64,000 bases of DNA from UBA668 sp041394605 (GCA_041394605.1 JAWKHX010000011.1:1-64000); one strand, 5' to 3'. Positions 8,914-17,881 are shown, counted from the stretch's first letter. Notes: a model not told the origin generated them from the letters alone. Numbers and translations are program-made.

Positions 8914-9386
8914 GACGTTGGCTCCTCCCGGCGGTCTCCGCTGTCGTCGCTGTCCTCGCCGGCTGCGCGCACGCGCCCGCGGACACCATCACCACGCCGG
9001 TCGACCCGGAGGCGCCCGCGACGGTGCTGCGAGCGGGTGATCGCTGGGTCGTGGAGTCCGTCGCCACCGACGCGCCGTGCGTCCGCCTCAGGGTGGACGA
9101 CGTCGCGACTGCGTGCACGTCCGCCAGTGAATACGACGCGGGCGGATGGTCGGTGGGGATCGCCCGCGGGCGCGGCAAGCGGTTCGCCCTCCTCGTCGGA
9201 TCGGTCGGCGCGACCAGCGCTCGATGGTGGTCGTCGCGCGCGGCAGGCGTGCCCATCGAACCGGTCACCTTCGACACGCTCACCGTCATCGTCGTGGAAC
9301 TCGCCGATGGCGAGGATCCATTTGGGATCCAGCTGCTCGGTGCGGACGGGAGCTTGATCGCAGCGGTCCCGTTGACCGGCGGGTAG
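8910..9386 (+). CDS. small lipoprotein of the sigma/anti-sigma operon
   Basis: Predicted lipoprotein of 158 residues. The N-terminus MRRWLLPAVSAVVAVLAGC carries a lipobox (LAGC), and the mature part is mostly beta-strand-like with no recognised motif. ATG 8910 overlaps the preceding stop by four bases (ATGA); an alternative in-frame ATG is at 8898. Third gene of an apparent ECF operon, so it may be an envelope sensor or target of that system. Function unknown. Confidence 0.55.
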   Translation: MRRWLLPAVSAVVAVLAGCAHAPADTITTPVDPEAPATVLRAGDRWVVESVATDAPCVRLRVDDVATACTSASEYDAGGWSVGIARGRGKRFALLVGSVGATSARWWSSRAAGVPIEPVTFDTLTVIVVELADGEDPFGIQLLGADGSLIAAVPLTGG

Positions 9387-9410
9387 GCCCGACGACCGAC
9401 GCCACTCGTC

Positions 9411-9800
9411 CTACCGGGCGGCCACGAGGGCGATCTCCATCTTCCACTCCGGGCGGGCGAGGGCCGGAACCGTGACCAGGGTGCTGGCGGCACGGTGGCC
9501 GTCCAGGGCGCGGTCCCGGGCGGCCATCACCTCGGGGAGGTCGGCCAGGTGGTCCGCGACGACGTAGGTGGTCACGCTGACCACGTCGCCGGGCCGCATG
9601 TCCGCCTCCGCCAGCATCGCGGTGAGGTTGGCCCACACCACCGCCGCCTGGTCGGCCAGAGCCGCCGGCACCGTGCCGTCGGGCCGCGTGGGCACCACCC
9701 CACTCGTGTGCAGCCAGCGCATGGCGTGCTCGGTGTGGGTCGCGTGGGCGTAGTTGGCGGCTGGCGGGGCGATGGACGACGGCCTGACTTCCCGGTTCAT
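9411..9800 (-). CDS. RidA family protein
   Basis: Member of the RidA/YjgF/UK114 family, 129 residues, the usual length. Members hydrolyse reactive enamine/imine intermediates or act in amine catabolism. Visible features are HTSGVVPTRPDGTVP, then DQAAVVWANLTAMLAEADMRPGDVVSVTTYV, the helix-strand core of the trimeric fold, and a C-terminal TLVTVPALARPEWKMEIALVA. The family arginine expected before the ExxA end is replaced by LARPEWKMEIALVA, so this may be a RidA subgroup other than the archetypal imine deaminase. ATG 9800 is chosen from family length. Confidence 0.75.
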   Translation of the reverse strand: MNREVRPSSIAPPAANYAHATHTEHAMRWLHTSGVVPTRPDGTVPAALADQAAVVWANLTAMLAEADMRPGDVVSVTTYVVADHLADLPEVMAARDRALDGHRAASTLVTVPALARPEWKMEIALVAAR

Positions 9801-9860
9801 CCCGCCAGTGTGGCACCACGGCGTCGTGGCCCGCTCGGCCCGGCCCCTCATGACGTCTGT

Positions 9861-9936
9861 GTCACGGCACAGCGATCACGGTCACGACACAGAAGTACGA
9901 ACCTTTGTGCCGTGACGGTGACGGCTGTGATGTGAC
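9861..9936. repeat. long imperfect intergenic inverted repeat
   Basis: Two 33-base arms (9861-9893 and 9904-9936) are inverted copies with about 25 of 33 positions matching, around a ten-base loop. Both arms are built from short GTCAC/GTGAC units. It lies between the SGNH hydrolase 3' end and the ridA 5' end, both on the minus strand, so it could be a transcription terminator or a regulatory dyad. No other feature is seen in 9801-9996. Confidence 0.6.
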
Positions 9937-9996
9937 CCAGAGATCACGCACCCCCAGAGAACACGCGGATGCGGAGGTCGTGGCGGACTGAAGGCG

Positions 9997-10944
9997 TCAG
10001 ATCGCGGCGCCGCGGGCGCGCAGTTCGTTGCGCACCGCCTCGGCGATGTCCAGCGCCAGGATCTCCGCGCCGGTCTGGTTGAGGTGGAAGCCGTCGTCGG
10101 CACGCACGTCCTTGCCGACGCCGTCGCGGGGGTCGATGATGTATTCCGCCCAGCCACCGTTCCGGCCACTGAACCGCGTCCACGTATCGATGTAGACCAC
10201 GTCGGGGCGCTTGGCCGCTTCGGCGCGAACCACTTCGTCCTGGATCTGCATCCGGGCCGTGACATCTGGGTTGTCGTCGTTGGGAATCCCCACCCAGATG
10301 AGCGTGCGATTGTCGGCCGACAGGTAGTCCATGGCGTCGGCGACACGCTCGGCATAGAGCGCCTTCCACTCCTCGTCGCGGCTGCCGGACGCCGGCACGT
10401 ACTCGATGGCCCACGACCCGTCGGCGTTGCTGATGGCCTGGGCGTCGTTGCCGCCGAACGTGACCACCACGATGTCCGGGTTCACCTGGGGGACGACGTC
10501 ACGCATGTGCGCCGACCAGTCGTAGAAGTCCGGGCGGGACAGACCCGACGACACCTTGTAGTCCAGCGTGGTGGTGACGATGCCGGTCTGGTCCATCAGC
10601 GTCTTGAGGTACGGCCCGAACGAGCCCGCGTCACTGTCGCCGAGGATCAGCAACTCCGCCGGGTTGTCCGGCGTTGGGGTGGTGATCTCCTTCGGCGGCA
10701 GGGTGCTGGTGGAGGTGGGCGTGAGCGTGGTGGGTGTGACGCCGTCGGTCACCACCTTCACGGTGGAGGGCGGCCCGGGCGACGTGGCGCCACCGTCGTC
10801 ACTGCCGAAGATGGCCGTGGCGCCGAACCACAGGCCGCCGATGAACACCACCACCACACCGAGCGCCATGAGGCGGCGGACGGTGTACGTGCGCTGGCTC
10901 ACCCGCTGCTGCGGGCGCGAAGGAGGTCGGCCGCCATAGCTCAT
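9997..10944 (-). CDS. membrane-anchored SGNH/GDSL hydrolase
   Basis: Protein of 315 residues with one N-terminal transmembrane segment (LMALGVVVVFIGGLWFGAT, about residues 25-43), a Thr/Pro-rich linker, and an extracellular SGNH-hydrolase domain. The conserved blocks are LILGDSDAGSFG (block I with the nucleophile serine), VTFGGNDAQ (block III) and DGFHLNQTGAEIL (block V with catalytic Asp and His). Such proteins act as esterases or acetyl-transferring/deacetylating enzymes on cell-surface glycans; the DUF459 group is a close match in layout. ATG 10944 gives a short basic cytoplasmic tail; an in-frame GTG lies three codons upstream. Confidence 0.8.
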   Translation of the reverse strand: MSYGGRPPSRPQQRVSQRTYTVRRLMALGVVVVFIGGLWFGATAIFGSDDGGATSPGPPSTVKVVTDGVTPTTLTPTSTSTLPPKEITTPTPDNPAELLILGDSDAGSFGPYLKTLMDQTGIVTTTLDYKVSSGLSRPDFYDWSAHMRDVVPQVNPDIVVVTFGGNDAQAISNADGSWAIEYVPASGSRDEEWKALYAERVADAMDYLSADNRTLIWVGIPNDDNPDVTARMQIQDEVVRAEAAKRPDVVYIDTWTRFSGRNGGWAEYIIDPRDGVGKDVRADDGFHLNQTGAEILALDIAEAVRNELRARGAAI

Positions 10945-11059
10945 CGAAATCACAGAAATGTTACGAGCGTCACGTGCGGGATCGGCGGTCATCACTCGCG
11001 GTAATGTGAGGAACGGATATTCCATCCACCCAAACCCGAAACTCCAAGGGGGAGACATC

Positions 11060-12109
11060 ATGGGTAAGAGCAAGCGCTTTGCTGCGCTGGCGCTCGTCGC
11101 GAGCTTCGGCGTCCTGGCCGCGGCCTGCGGCGACGACGAGAAGTCGTCCGACACCACCACGGCCAGCACCGACGGCGGTTCGTCGCTCAAGGTCGGCCTG
11201 GCGTTCGACACCGGCGGCCGCGGCGACGGCACGTTCAACGACTCGGCCGGCCGTGGCGCCGACCAGGCGAAGAGCGAACTGGGCGTCACCGTCGACGAGC
11301 TCGAGGCCACGACTGCGGACGACCGCAAGCCGAACCTCGAGACGCTCACCACCAACGGCAACAACCCGATCATCGCGGTCGGCTTCGCCTTCGGTGACGG
11401 CATGGCCGAGGTGGCCACCGCCAACCCGAACACGCAGTACGCGATCGTCGACGGTTTCGTGGCCGGCGAACTGCCGAACGTCACCATGCTGTCGTTCGCC
11501 GAGGAGCAGGGCTCCTTCCTGGTCGGCGCTGCCGCCGCCATGAAGAGCGAGTCCGGCCACATCGGCTTCATCGGTGGCCAGGAGATCGACCTCATCAAGA
11601 AGTTCGAGGCCGGCTACACCGCTGGTGCGAAGTACGTGAACCCCGACATCATCGTCGACGTGCAGTACCTCGGGCCGGCTGGTGACGACACCGCGTGGGG
11701 TTCGCCCGACGAGGCCAAGCAGATCGCCAACGGCTGGTACGCCGACGGCGCTGACGTCATCTACACCGCCGCCGGCGGCTCGGGCCAGGGCACCATCGAG
11801 GCTGCGGTCGAGAGCGGCAAGTGGGCGATCGGCGTGGACAGCGACCAGTACCTCACCGCCACTCCGGATCAGCAGGCGCACATCCTCACCTCCATGCTGA
11901 AGCGGGTGGACGTGGCCGTGTTCGAGACCATCAAGGCTGCCCAGGCCGGCACCCTCACCGGTGGCTTCGACCTGTACGACCTGGCCCGTGACGGCGTCGG
12001 CTACTCCACCTCCGGTGGCTACCTCGACGACGTGAAGGCCGACCTCGACGACATCAAGGCCAAGATCATCTCCGGCGAGATCGTCGTCCCGACGGCACCG
12101 GAAGGCTGA
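11060..12109 (+). CDS. BMP family ABC transporter substrate-binding lipoprotein
   Basis: Solute receptor of 349 residues in the basic membrane protein (BMP/PnrA) family, which binds purine or other nucleosides outside the membrane. The signal peptide ends in the lipobox LAAAC (about residue 19), followed by an acidic Ser/Thr linker. Family signatures include FDTGGRGDGTFNDSAGRG near the mature N-terminus and VIYTAAGGSGQGTIEA in the C-terminal lobe. The start is clear: AAGGGGGAG lies just upstream of ATG 11060. First gene of the importer, separated from the ATPase gene by a strong hairpin. Confidence 0.9.
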   Translation: MGKSKRFAALALVASFGVLAAACGDDEKSSDTTTASTDGGSSLKVGLAFDTGGRGDGTFNDSAGRGADQAKSELGVTVDELEATTADDRKPNLETLTTNGNNPIIAVGFAFGDGMAEVATANPNTQYAIVDGFVAGELPNVTMLSFAEEQGSFLVGAAAAMKSESGHIGFIGGQEIDLIKKFEAGYTAGAKYVNPDIIVDVQYLGPAGDDTAWGSPDEAKQIANGWYADGADVIYTAAGGSGQGTIEAAVESGKWAIGVDSDQYLTATPDQQAHILTSMLKRVDVAVFETIKAAQAGTLTGGFDLYDLARDGVGYSTSGGYLDDVKADLDDIKAKIISGEIVVPTAPEG

Positions 12110-12149
12110 CCTTCCTCACGGATCTCTGATCCGGACCAACGCAGTGCAC

Positions 12150-12178
12150 GAGAGCCCGGGGTTCCACCCCGGGCTCTC
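12150..12178 (+). terminator. perfect hairpin between lipoprotein and ABC ATPase genes
   Basis: A 12-bp perfect stem GAGAGCCCGGGG / CCCCGGGCTCTC with a five-base loop. There is no long T run. It probably terminates part of the transcription or protects the lipoprotein message, allowing more receptor than ATPase. Confidence 0.7.
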
Positions 12179-12210
12179 TGCTATAACCATGCAAGCGCGA
12201 GAGGGGAGCC

Positions 12211-13743
12211 ATGTCAGCCGACAACGACACGCTGGCCGTTCAACTGATCGGAATCGAGAAGCGGTTCCCAGGCGTGATCGCCAACCACGACGTCAATCTC
12301 AACGTTCGTCGGGGCACGATCCACGCCATCGTCGGGGAGAACGGTGCGGGCAAGTCCACCCTGATGAAGACCCTCTACGGCATGCACCAGCCGGAGGCCG
12401 GCACCGTGATGGTGGACGGGGTGGAGCAGCACTTCCGCAACCCATCCGACGCCATCGCCGTGGGCATCGGCATGGTGCACCAGCACTTCATGCTGGCCGA
12501 CAACTTCACCGTGCTGGAGAACATCGTGCTCGGCGCCGAGCCCACCAGCCGCGGCGTGCTGCGCATGGGCAAGGCCCGCGAGCGGTTGCTGGAGATCATG
12601 GCGTCCACCGGCACCCACGTCGACCTGGACGTACGGGTCTCCGAACTGGGCGTCGGCCAGCGCCAGCGGGTGGAGATCCTGAAGGTGCTGTTCCGCGGTG
12701 CACGCATCCTGATCCTGGATGAGCCCACTGCCGTGCTGGTGCCCCAGGAGGTGGACGAGTTGTTCGCCAACCTCCGCCATCTGGTGGCAGAAGGGGCCAC
12801 GATCATCTTCATCTCCCACAAGCTGGACGAAGTGCTCGCCGTCTCGGACGACATCACCGTCATCCGCGCCGGTACCACCGTCGCCGAGGTGAAGCCGGAC
12901 CAGGTGGACCGCTCCATGCTCGGCCAGCTGATGGTGGGCAGCGAGCTCCCCACCCCGCACGGCCGCCAGAGTGCGGTCGGCGAGGCCGTCACCCTTCGGG
13001 CCGAAGGCCTCACCGTGCTCGGCGAGGGCGGCAAGGCCCTGCTGGAGGACGTCAGCTTCGAGGTCCACGAAGGCGAAGTGGTCGGCATCGCCGGCGTGGA
13101 GGGGAACGGCCAGTTCGAACTGTGCCAGGTGCTCCTCGGCCTGCAGCGCCCCGACGCCGGCCGGGTGGAGTTGGAGGGCGCCGACGTCACGGCCACCTCG
13201 GTGCAGCACCGCATCGAGAACGGGCTCTCCTACATTCCCTTCGATCGCCACCGCGAGGGTCTGTGGCTGAACGCGCCGCTGTGGGAGAACACCCTGCTGG
13301 GCCGCGACGGCAACCCTCAGTTCCTCAACGGGCCATTCGTGGCTGCGGGCCGGGTGAGGGCCGACGCCCGGCAGGTGATCGCCGACTTCGACGTACGCAC
13401 CCCCAGCGAGACCGTGCCGGCTTTCGCACTCTCCGGCGGCAACCAGCAGAAGCTGCTGGTGGGTCGGGAACTGGCCAGCGAACCGCGTGTGCTGATCGCC
13501 GCCCACCCCACGCGTGGCGTGGACATCGGCGCCCAGGCCTCCATCTGGGAGAAGCTGCGCACGGCCCGCGACGCGGGCCTGTCGGTGCTGCTGATCTCCG
13601 CCGACCTCGAAGAGGTCATCGGCCTCAGCGACCGCATCCTCGTCATGTTCGACGGGCAGATCAATGCCGAACTGGCACCGAGCGAGGCGACGCCGGAGCT
13701 CCTCGGCGAGTACATGACCGGCGGCCGCCAGGAGGTGGCGTGA
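12211..13743 (+). CDS. nucleoside/sugar-type ABC transporter ATP-binding protein
   Basis: Tandem ATPase of 510 residues with two nucleotide-binding domains, as in ribose-type and BMP-type importers (YufO/NupA class). Domain 1 has Walker A GENGAGKS, the signature LGVGQRQRVE and Walker B ILILDEPTAVL. Domain 2 has a degenerate Walker A, GVEGNGQFE, but a normal LSGGNQQKLLVGREL signature; a weakened second Walker A is typical for this family. ATG 12211 is preceded by GAGGGGAG. The stop overlaps the permease start, so translation is coupled. Confidence 0.9.
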   Translation: MSADNDTLAVQLIGIEKRFPGVIANHDVNLNVRRGTIHAIVGENGAGKSTLMKTLYGMHQPEAGTVMVDGVEQHFRNPSDAIAVGIGMVHQHFMLADNFTVLENIVLGAEPTSRGVLRMGKARERLLEIMASTGTHVDLDVRVSELGVGQRQRVEILKVLFRGARILILDEPTAVLVPQEVDELFANLRHLVAEGATIIFISHKLDEVLAVSDDITVIRAGTTVAEVKPDQVDRSMLGQLMVGSELPTPHGRQSAVGEAVTLRAEGLTVLGEGGKALLEDVSFEVHEGEVVGIAGVEGNGQFELCQVLLGLQRPDAGRVELEGADVTATSVQHRIENGLSYIPFDRHREGLWLNAPLWENTLLGRDGNPQFLNGPFVAAGRVRADARQVIADFDVRTPSETVPAFALSGGNQQKLLVGRELASEPRVLIAAHPTRGVDIGAQASIWEKLRTARDAGLSVLLISADLEEVIGLSDRILVMFDGQINAELAPSEATPELLGEYMTGGRQEVA

Positions 13744-14909
13744 TGACCGATTCCCCCGACGCACCCGCGCCGGTGCAGCCCTCTGTCAGCTGGGGCGACC
13801 GCATCAAGCGGATCGTCAACCCGCCGGAGAGCCAGTCTCGGTCGCAGACCCTGGTCACGCTGGGCAGTTCGCTCGGCGCCATCGTGCTGGCGATGGTGAT
13901 CGCCACGCTCGTCCTGGTGATCAGCGGCAAGGACTGGACCGCCCTGTTCGAGAAGATGGGCGACAACCTCACCAACTCGGACAAGCTGCTGGACACCCTG
14001 CGCGAGGCCACACCGATCATGATGTCGGCCGTCGCGGTGGCCATCGGGTTCAAGATGAACCTGTTCAACATCGGTGTCGAAGGCCAATGGTTGATCGGCG
14101 CCTTCTTCGGCGCCGTCGTCGGCTCGAAGATCCACCTCTGGGCGCCGCTCCACGTGCTGGTCATCCTCATCACCGCAGCCACCGCCGGCGCGCTGTGGTC
14201 CGGCATCGCCGGCGTGCTGAAGATCACCCGCGGCGTGAACGAGGTGATCGCCACGATCATGCTCAACGCCCTCGTCAACAACCTGCTGCAGTTCCTGTTC
14301 GACGAGTACTTCCGCTACCAGGACCCGTCCGGCACGCTGGATGTGAAGACCAAGCGGATACCCGAATCCGGCTGGCTGCCGGACATCGTGGCCGGCCGGG
14401 TGAACAGCGCGTTCATCCTCGCGCTGCTCATCTCGCTGGCGTACTGGCTGGTGGTCTACAAGAGCCGCTTCGGTTTCCGCCTGCGGGCCTCCGGCGGCAA
14501 CGCCATCGCCGCCGCCACGGGTGGCATCGCATCCAAGAAGCTGATCGTCACAGCGATGCTGCTGTCCGGCGCCGTCGGTGGCCTGGTGGGCATGGGGTAC
14601 CTGCTCGGCGAGAGCCACGCTTACGGCCCCAGCCACCCCAGCGGCTACGGCTTCGACGGCATCTCGGTGGCCCTGCTGGGCCGCAACCATCCGGGCGGCA
14701 TCGTGGCGTCGGCCCTGCTGTTCGGCTTCCTGGACACGTTGGTGGGGCCGCTGCAGATCGCCAAGCTGCCGTCCGCCGTCATCCCGGTGATCAAGGCGGT
14801 CATCCTCCTCACCGTCGTGATCGTCAACGAGGTGGTCTCGGTGAAGATGGCCAAGCGCACCGCTGAGCGCACCGCCGCTCAGCTCGAGTTGGCGGGGGCC
14901 GCAGCATGA
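13743..14909 (+). CDS. BMP-type ABC transporter permease 1
   Basis: Integral membrane permease of 388 residues in the branched-chain amino acid/ribose permease superfamily, nucleoside subgroup (NupB/YufP-like). After a polar tail (residues 1-35) there are about eight to ten hydrophobic segments. The central loop contains ITRGVNEVIATIMLNALVNN, the family's EAA-like coupling region. ATG 13743 overlaps the ATPase stop in TGATG. It would pair with the following permease to form the channel. Confidence 0.88.
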   Translation: MTDSPDAPAPVQPSVSWGDRIKRIVNPPESQSRSQTLVTLGSSLGAIVLAMVIATLVLVISGKDWTALFEKMGDNLTNSDKLLDTLREATPIMMSAVAVAIGFKMNLFNIGVEGQWLIGAFFGAVVGSKIHLWAPLHVLVILITAATAGALWSGIAGVLKITRGVNEVIATIMLNALVNNLLQFLFDEYFRYQDPSGTLDVKTKRIPESGWLPDIVAGRVNSAFILALLISLAYWLVVYKSRFGFRLRASGGNAIAAATGGIASKKLIVTAMLLSGAVGGLVGMGYLLGESHAYGPSHPSGYGFDGISVALLGRNHPGGIVASALLFGFLDTLVGPLQIAKLPSAVIPVIKAVILLTVVIVNEVVSVKMAKRTAERTAAQLELAGAAA

Positions 14910-16252
14910 GCACCACCGCCCAGGAACTGCCCACCCTGCCGCCGCTCGGCACCACCACCCCGTGGTGGAAGGCGCTGCTCGGCCGGCGCACCTTGCTGAT
15001 CATCCTCTCGATGTTCATCACGATGTCGTTCATCCGCGCCAATGCCCACGGGGCCACGAAGCTGTCTGCGTCGTTCACCGTGTTCACCACGCTGGAGTTC
15101 ACGATGCCCATCCTCCTCGCCGGCCTGGCCGGCCTGTGGGCGGAACGGGTGGGCGTGGTCAACATCGGCATCGAAGGCATGATGATCTTCGGCACCTGGT
15201 TCGGTGCCGTGGGCGCCTGGAAGTGGGGGCCATGGGTCGGCCTGCTGCTGGCGGTCATCGGCGGCATGATCGGCGGCGCCATTCACGCCGTGGCCACCGT
15301 GACGTTCAACGTGGACCACATCATCTCCGGCGTGGCCATCAACCTGCTGGCATTCGGTGCCATGCGGTACATCTCCGAGCTGTGGTGGGGTCCCGGCGCG
15401 AAGGATGTGCCGCAGGGGGCCGGCATCACCCAGTCGCCGCAGCAGAAGTGGTCGCTCCCCCGCTTCGACATGCCGTTCCTGTCCGGTGGCCGGATCGGCT
15501 CCTGGCACAGCCCGGACATGATGGGGTGGCTGGAGAAGCGCGGCTGGCCGGTCATCGGCGACGCAGCGTCCATCCTCCGCGGCTTCACGTCGCGGATCTC
15601 CGCAGCCACCATCATCGCCCTGCTGCTCGTGCCGCTCAGCTCCTGGGTGCTCTGGCGCACCCGGTTCGGCCTGAGGGTGCGGTCCTCCGGCGAGGACCCC
15701 GCCTCCGCTGAGTCGCTGGGCGTGCGGGTGGCCGGCCTGCGCTACCGGGCGCTCATCATCAGCGGCGGCTTCGCCGGGCTCAGCGGCGGCTACCTGTCGA
15801 TCGTGGCTTCCAGCTACTACCGCCAGGGCCAAACGGCCAACAAGGGCTTCATCGGCCTGGCCACGATGATCGCCGGCAACTGGCGCCCCGGCGGCATCCT
15901 CGCCAGCAGCTTCCTGTTCGGCTTCCCCGAGGCGCTCAATCGGGTGGCCCGCCAGGCGCTACCCAGCCTGTTCCTGTTCGGCGCACTCGTGTGCCTCGCA
16001 TGGCTGATCGCCTCGGTGGTCCGCAAGGCGTGGCTGCAGGTGCCGTTCGCGTTCGCGATCGGCTTCCTGGTCTGGACCTGGTGGAACGGCATGCCGTTCA
16101 CCGACGGCTACGGCAAGGTCGACGAGATTCCCGAATCGCTCACCACTGGCGTGCCGTACCTGCTGACGTTGATCGTGCTGGCCACCGCCAGCCAGCGGCT
16201 GCGACCGCCGGCCCATGCCGGCCGGCCGTACCGCAGCGGCGAAGACCACTAG
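14906..16252 (+). CDS. BMP-type ABC transporter permease 2
   Basis: Second permease, 448 residues, overlapping the first by ATGA. Family landmarks are VGVVNIGIEGMMIFG near residue 83 and NVDHIISGVAINLLAFGAMRY. About ten hydrophobic segments are visible, with a longer loop after about residue 160 (PQGAGITQSPQQKWSLPRFD) that is larger than in NupC/YufQ-type partners. With the lipoprotein, ATPase and first permease it completes a nucleoside-type importer. The CaiB gene follows nine bases downstream. Confidence 0.88.
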   Translation: MSTTAQELPTLPPLGTTTPWWKALLGRRTLLIILSMFITMSFIRANAHGATKLSASFTVFTTLEFTMPILLAGLAGLWAERVGVVNIGIEGMMIFGTWFGAVGAWKWGPWVGLLLAVIGGMIGGAIHAVATVTFNVDHIISGVAINLLAFGAMRYISELWWGPGAKDVPQGAGITQSPQQKWSLPRFDMPFLSGGRIGSWHSPDMMGWLEKRGWPVIGDAASILRGFTSRISAATIIALLLVPLSSWVLWRTRFGLRVRSSGEDPASAESLGVRVAGLRYRALIISGGFAGLSGGYLSIVASSYYRQGQTANKGFIGLATMIAGNWRPGGILASSFLFGFPEALNRVARQALPSLFLFGALVCLAWLIASVVRKAWLQVPFAFAIGFLVWTWWNGMPFTDGYGKVDEIPESLTTGVPYLLTLIVLATASQRLRPPAHAGRPYRSGEDH

Positions 16253-16261
16253 GCGCCGGCG

Positions 16262-17449
16262 GTGGCGGAGGGCGCAGCCCAGGGGCCGTTGGCGGACGTC
16301 CGCGTCCTCGACCTGAGCTCGGTGGTGATGGGGCCGTTCGGCACCCAGATCCTCGGCGATCTCGGGGCCGACGTCATCACGGTGGAGGACATCGGCGGCG
16401 ACACCAACCGTTACATGGGCCCCGGGCCGCACCCCCAACTGTCCGGGGTGGCGCTCAACCTGATGCGCAACAAGCGCAACGTGTCGCTGAACCTGAAGCA
16501 CCCGGACGGGCGTGAGGCCTTCCTGCGCCTGGCCGAGACGGCAGACGTGATGGTCACCAACCTGCGGCCCGGCCCGCTCGGCCGGCTGGGTCTGGCGTAC
16601 GAGGACGTCGCCGCCCGCAAACCCGACATCGTCTTCTGCCAGGCCCAGGGCTGGCCCACCGACGGCCCGCGGGGCGACCAACCCGCCTACGACGACGTGG
16701 TGCAGTCCGCCTCCGGCATGGCGGACATCTACGAGATGCAGGGCGGGGTGCCGCGCATCGTGCCCACGATCATGGCCGACAAGGTCAGCGGGCTGACCAT
16801 CGTCTACACCGTGCTCGCCGCACTCCACCACCAGCGACGCACGGGCGAGGGCCAGCGGGTGGAGGTGCCGATGGTCGAGGTGATGTCCTCGTTCCTGCTC
16901 GCCGAGCACGGCGGCGGCTCCATCCCCGTGCCGCCGCTGGGTGAGGCCGGCTACCGGCGGGTGCTGTCGGCCGACCGGCGCCCGCAGCGCACCGCCGACG
17001 GGTGGATCCACATCCTCCCCTACAGCCGCCAGAACTATGTGGACATCTTCCACGCCGGCGGCCGGGAGGATCTGGCCGACGACCCCCGCCTCGGCGACCG
17101 AGCCACCCGCTCGGCGAATGTCGACCACCTCTATGCGTCGGTGTCGGAGATCCTCACCACCCGCTCGACGGCCGAGTGGGTGACGTTCTGCGAGGAGCGC
17201 GACATCCCGTGCACGCCGATCGTCCGCCTGGCCGACCTGGTGGATGGCCTTCCGGTCGAGGAGCACCCGGTGGCCGGCCCGTACCGGGTGATCCCCAACG
17301 GCATCCGGCTGGATCGCACCCCGCCTGCGGTGCGCCGCCATGCCCCGCTCATCGGCCAGCACAACGACGAGGTGCTGGCGGAGGTGGGCTACGGCGCTGC
17401 CGACCTGGCCGCGTTACGGGCGGCCGGGGCCCTGCGCGAGCGGGCCTGA
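16262..17449 (+). CDS. CaiB/BaiF (class III) CoA-transferase
   Basis: Family III CoA-transferase of 395 residues, moving CoA between carboxylic acids. Landmarks are the N-terminal ADVRVLDLSSVVMGPFGTQ, LGADVITVED, NKRNVSLNLKHPDGREAF, and QPAYDDVVQS, whose first aspartate is the family nucleophile that forms the acyl-aspartyl intermediate. GTG 16262 is used because it gives the usual start just before the first strand; no clear ribosome-binding site is seen, and read-through from the permease nine bases upstream is likely. The substrate cannot be deduced, and a link to the importer is uncertain. Confidence 0.85.
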   Translation: MAEGAAQGPLADVRVLDLSSVVMGPFGTQILGDLGADVITVEDIGGDTNRYMGPGPHPQLSGVALNLMRNKRNVSLNLKHPDGREAFLRLAETADVMVTNLRPGPLGRLGLAYEDVAARKPDIVFCQAQGWPTDGPRGDQPAYDDVVQSASGMADIYEMQGGVPRIVPTIMADKVSGLTIVYTVLAALHHQRRTGEGQRVEVPMVEVMSSFLLAEHGGGSIPVPPLGEAGYRRVLSADRRPQRTADGWIHILPYSRQNYVDIFHAGGREDLADDPRLGDRATRSANVDHLYASVSEILTTRSTAEWVTFCEERDIPCTPIVRLADLVDGLPVEEHPVAGPYRVIPNGIRLDRTPPAVRRHAPLIGQHNDEVLAEVGYGAADLAALRAAGALRERA

Positions 17450-17463
17450 ACCCGCAGCCCCCG

Positions 17464-17874
17464 TCAGACCTGGCTGCGCAGTTCGGCGACGGCCTGCACC
17501 TCGATGCCGCCACGCGGCCGCTGGGTGAGGGTCACCGTGACCCGGCGCGGCTGCGCCGACGTCATGATCTCGCCGGCGATCTCGGCCGCCAGTGCCTCGG
17601 CGAACACGGCCCGGTCGCGGAAGCCCCACAGGTACAGCTTCAGGCTCTTGGACTCCACACACCACTGCGCCGGCTCGTACTCGATGACGACCGTGGACAG
17701 GTCGGGCTGCTGGGTGACCGGGCACATCGAGTTCAGTTCGTCGTTGGTGAACCGCACCGTGGTGACATTGGCGGGCGCGGGGAACACTTCGACATGGTCG
17801 ATCGCATGGCGCACCGTGGCACCGAGCACGGTGAGGCCCGGCGGCGGTGTGGCGGCGGATTCGGCGGCTTCCAT
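17464..17874 (-). CDS. queF: NADPH-dependent 7-cyano-7-deazaguanine reductase QueF
   Basis: Unimodular QueF of 136 residues, reducing preQ0 to preQ1 in queuosine biosynthesis. The catalytic cysteine lies in NSMCPVTQQPD (about residues 48-58), the aspartate in the same motif, and the NADPH-binding QueF motif is ESKSLKLYLW (about 74-83). Other queuosine genes (queC, queD, queE, tgt) are not in the window. The start is supported by a TACCCT box seven bases upstream of ATG 17874 and no ribosome-binding site. Divergent from the PhyH gene, with start codons 47 bases apart. Confidence 0.93.
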   Translation of the reverse strand: MEAAESAATPPPGLTVLGATVRHAIDHVEVFPAPANVTTVRFTNDELNSMCPVTQQPDLSTVVIEYEPAQWCVESKSLKLYLWGFRDRAVFAEALAAEIAGEIMTSAQPRRVTVTLTQRPRGGIEVQAVAELRSQV

Positions 17875-17881
17875 GCCCGAC

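Noticed and set aside
10945..11059. Upstream region of the BMP lipoprotein tested for a purine or preQ1 riboswitch
   Set aside because: No conserved aptamer core or stable pairing was found by eye; only a ribosome-binding site and a possible TAATGT box are visible.
12214..13764. A 516-residue minus-strand frame over the ABC ATPase gene
   Set aside because: Antisense shadow; the plus-strand ATPase has full Walker and signature motifs.
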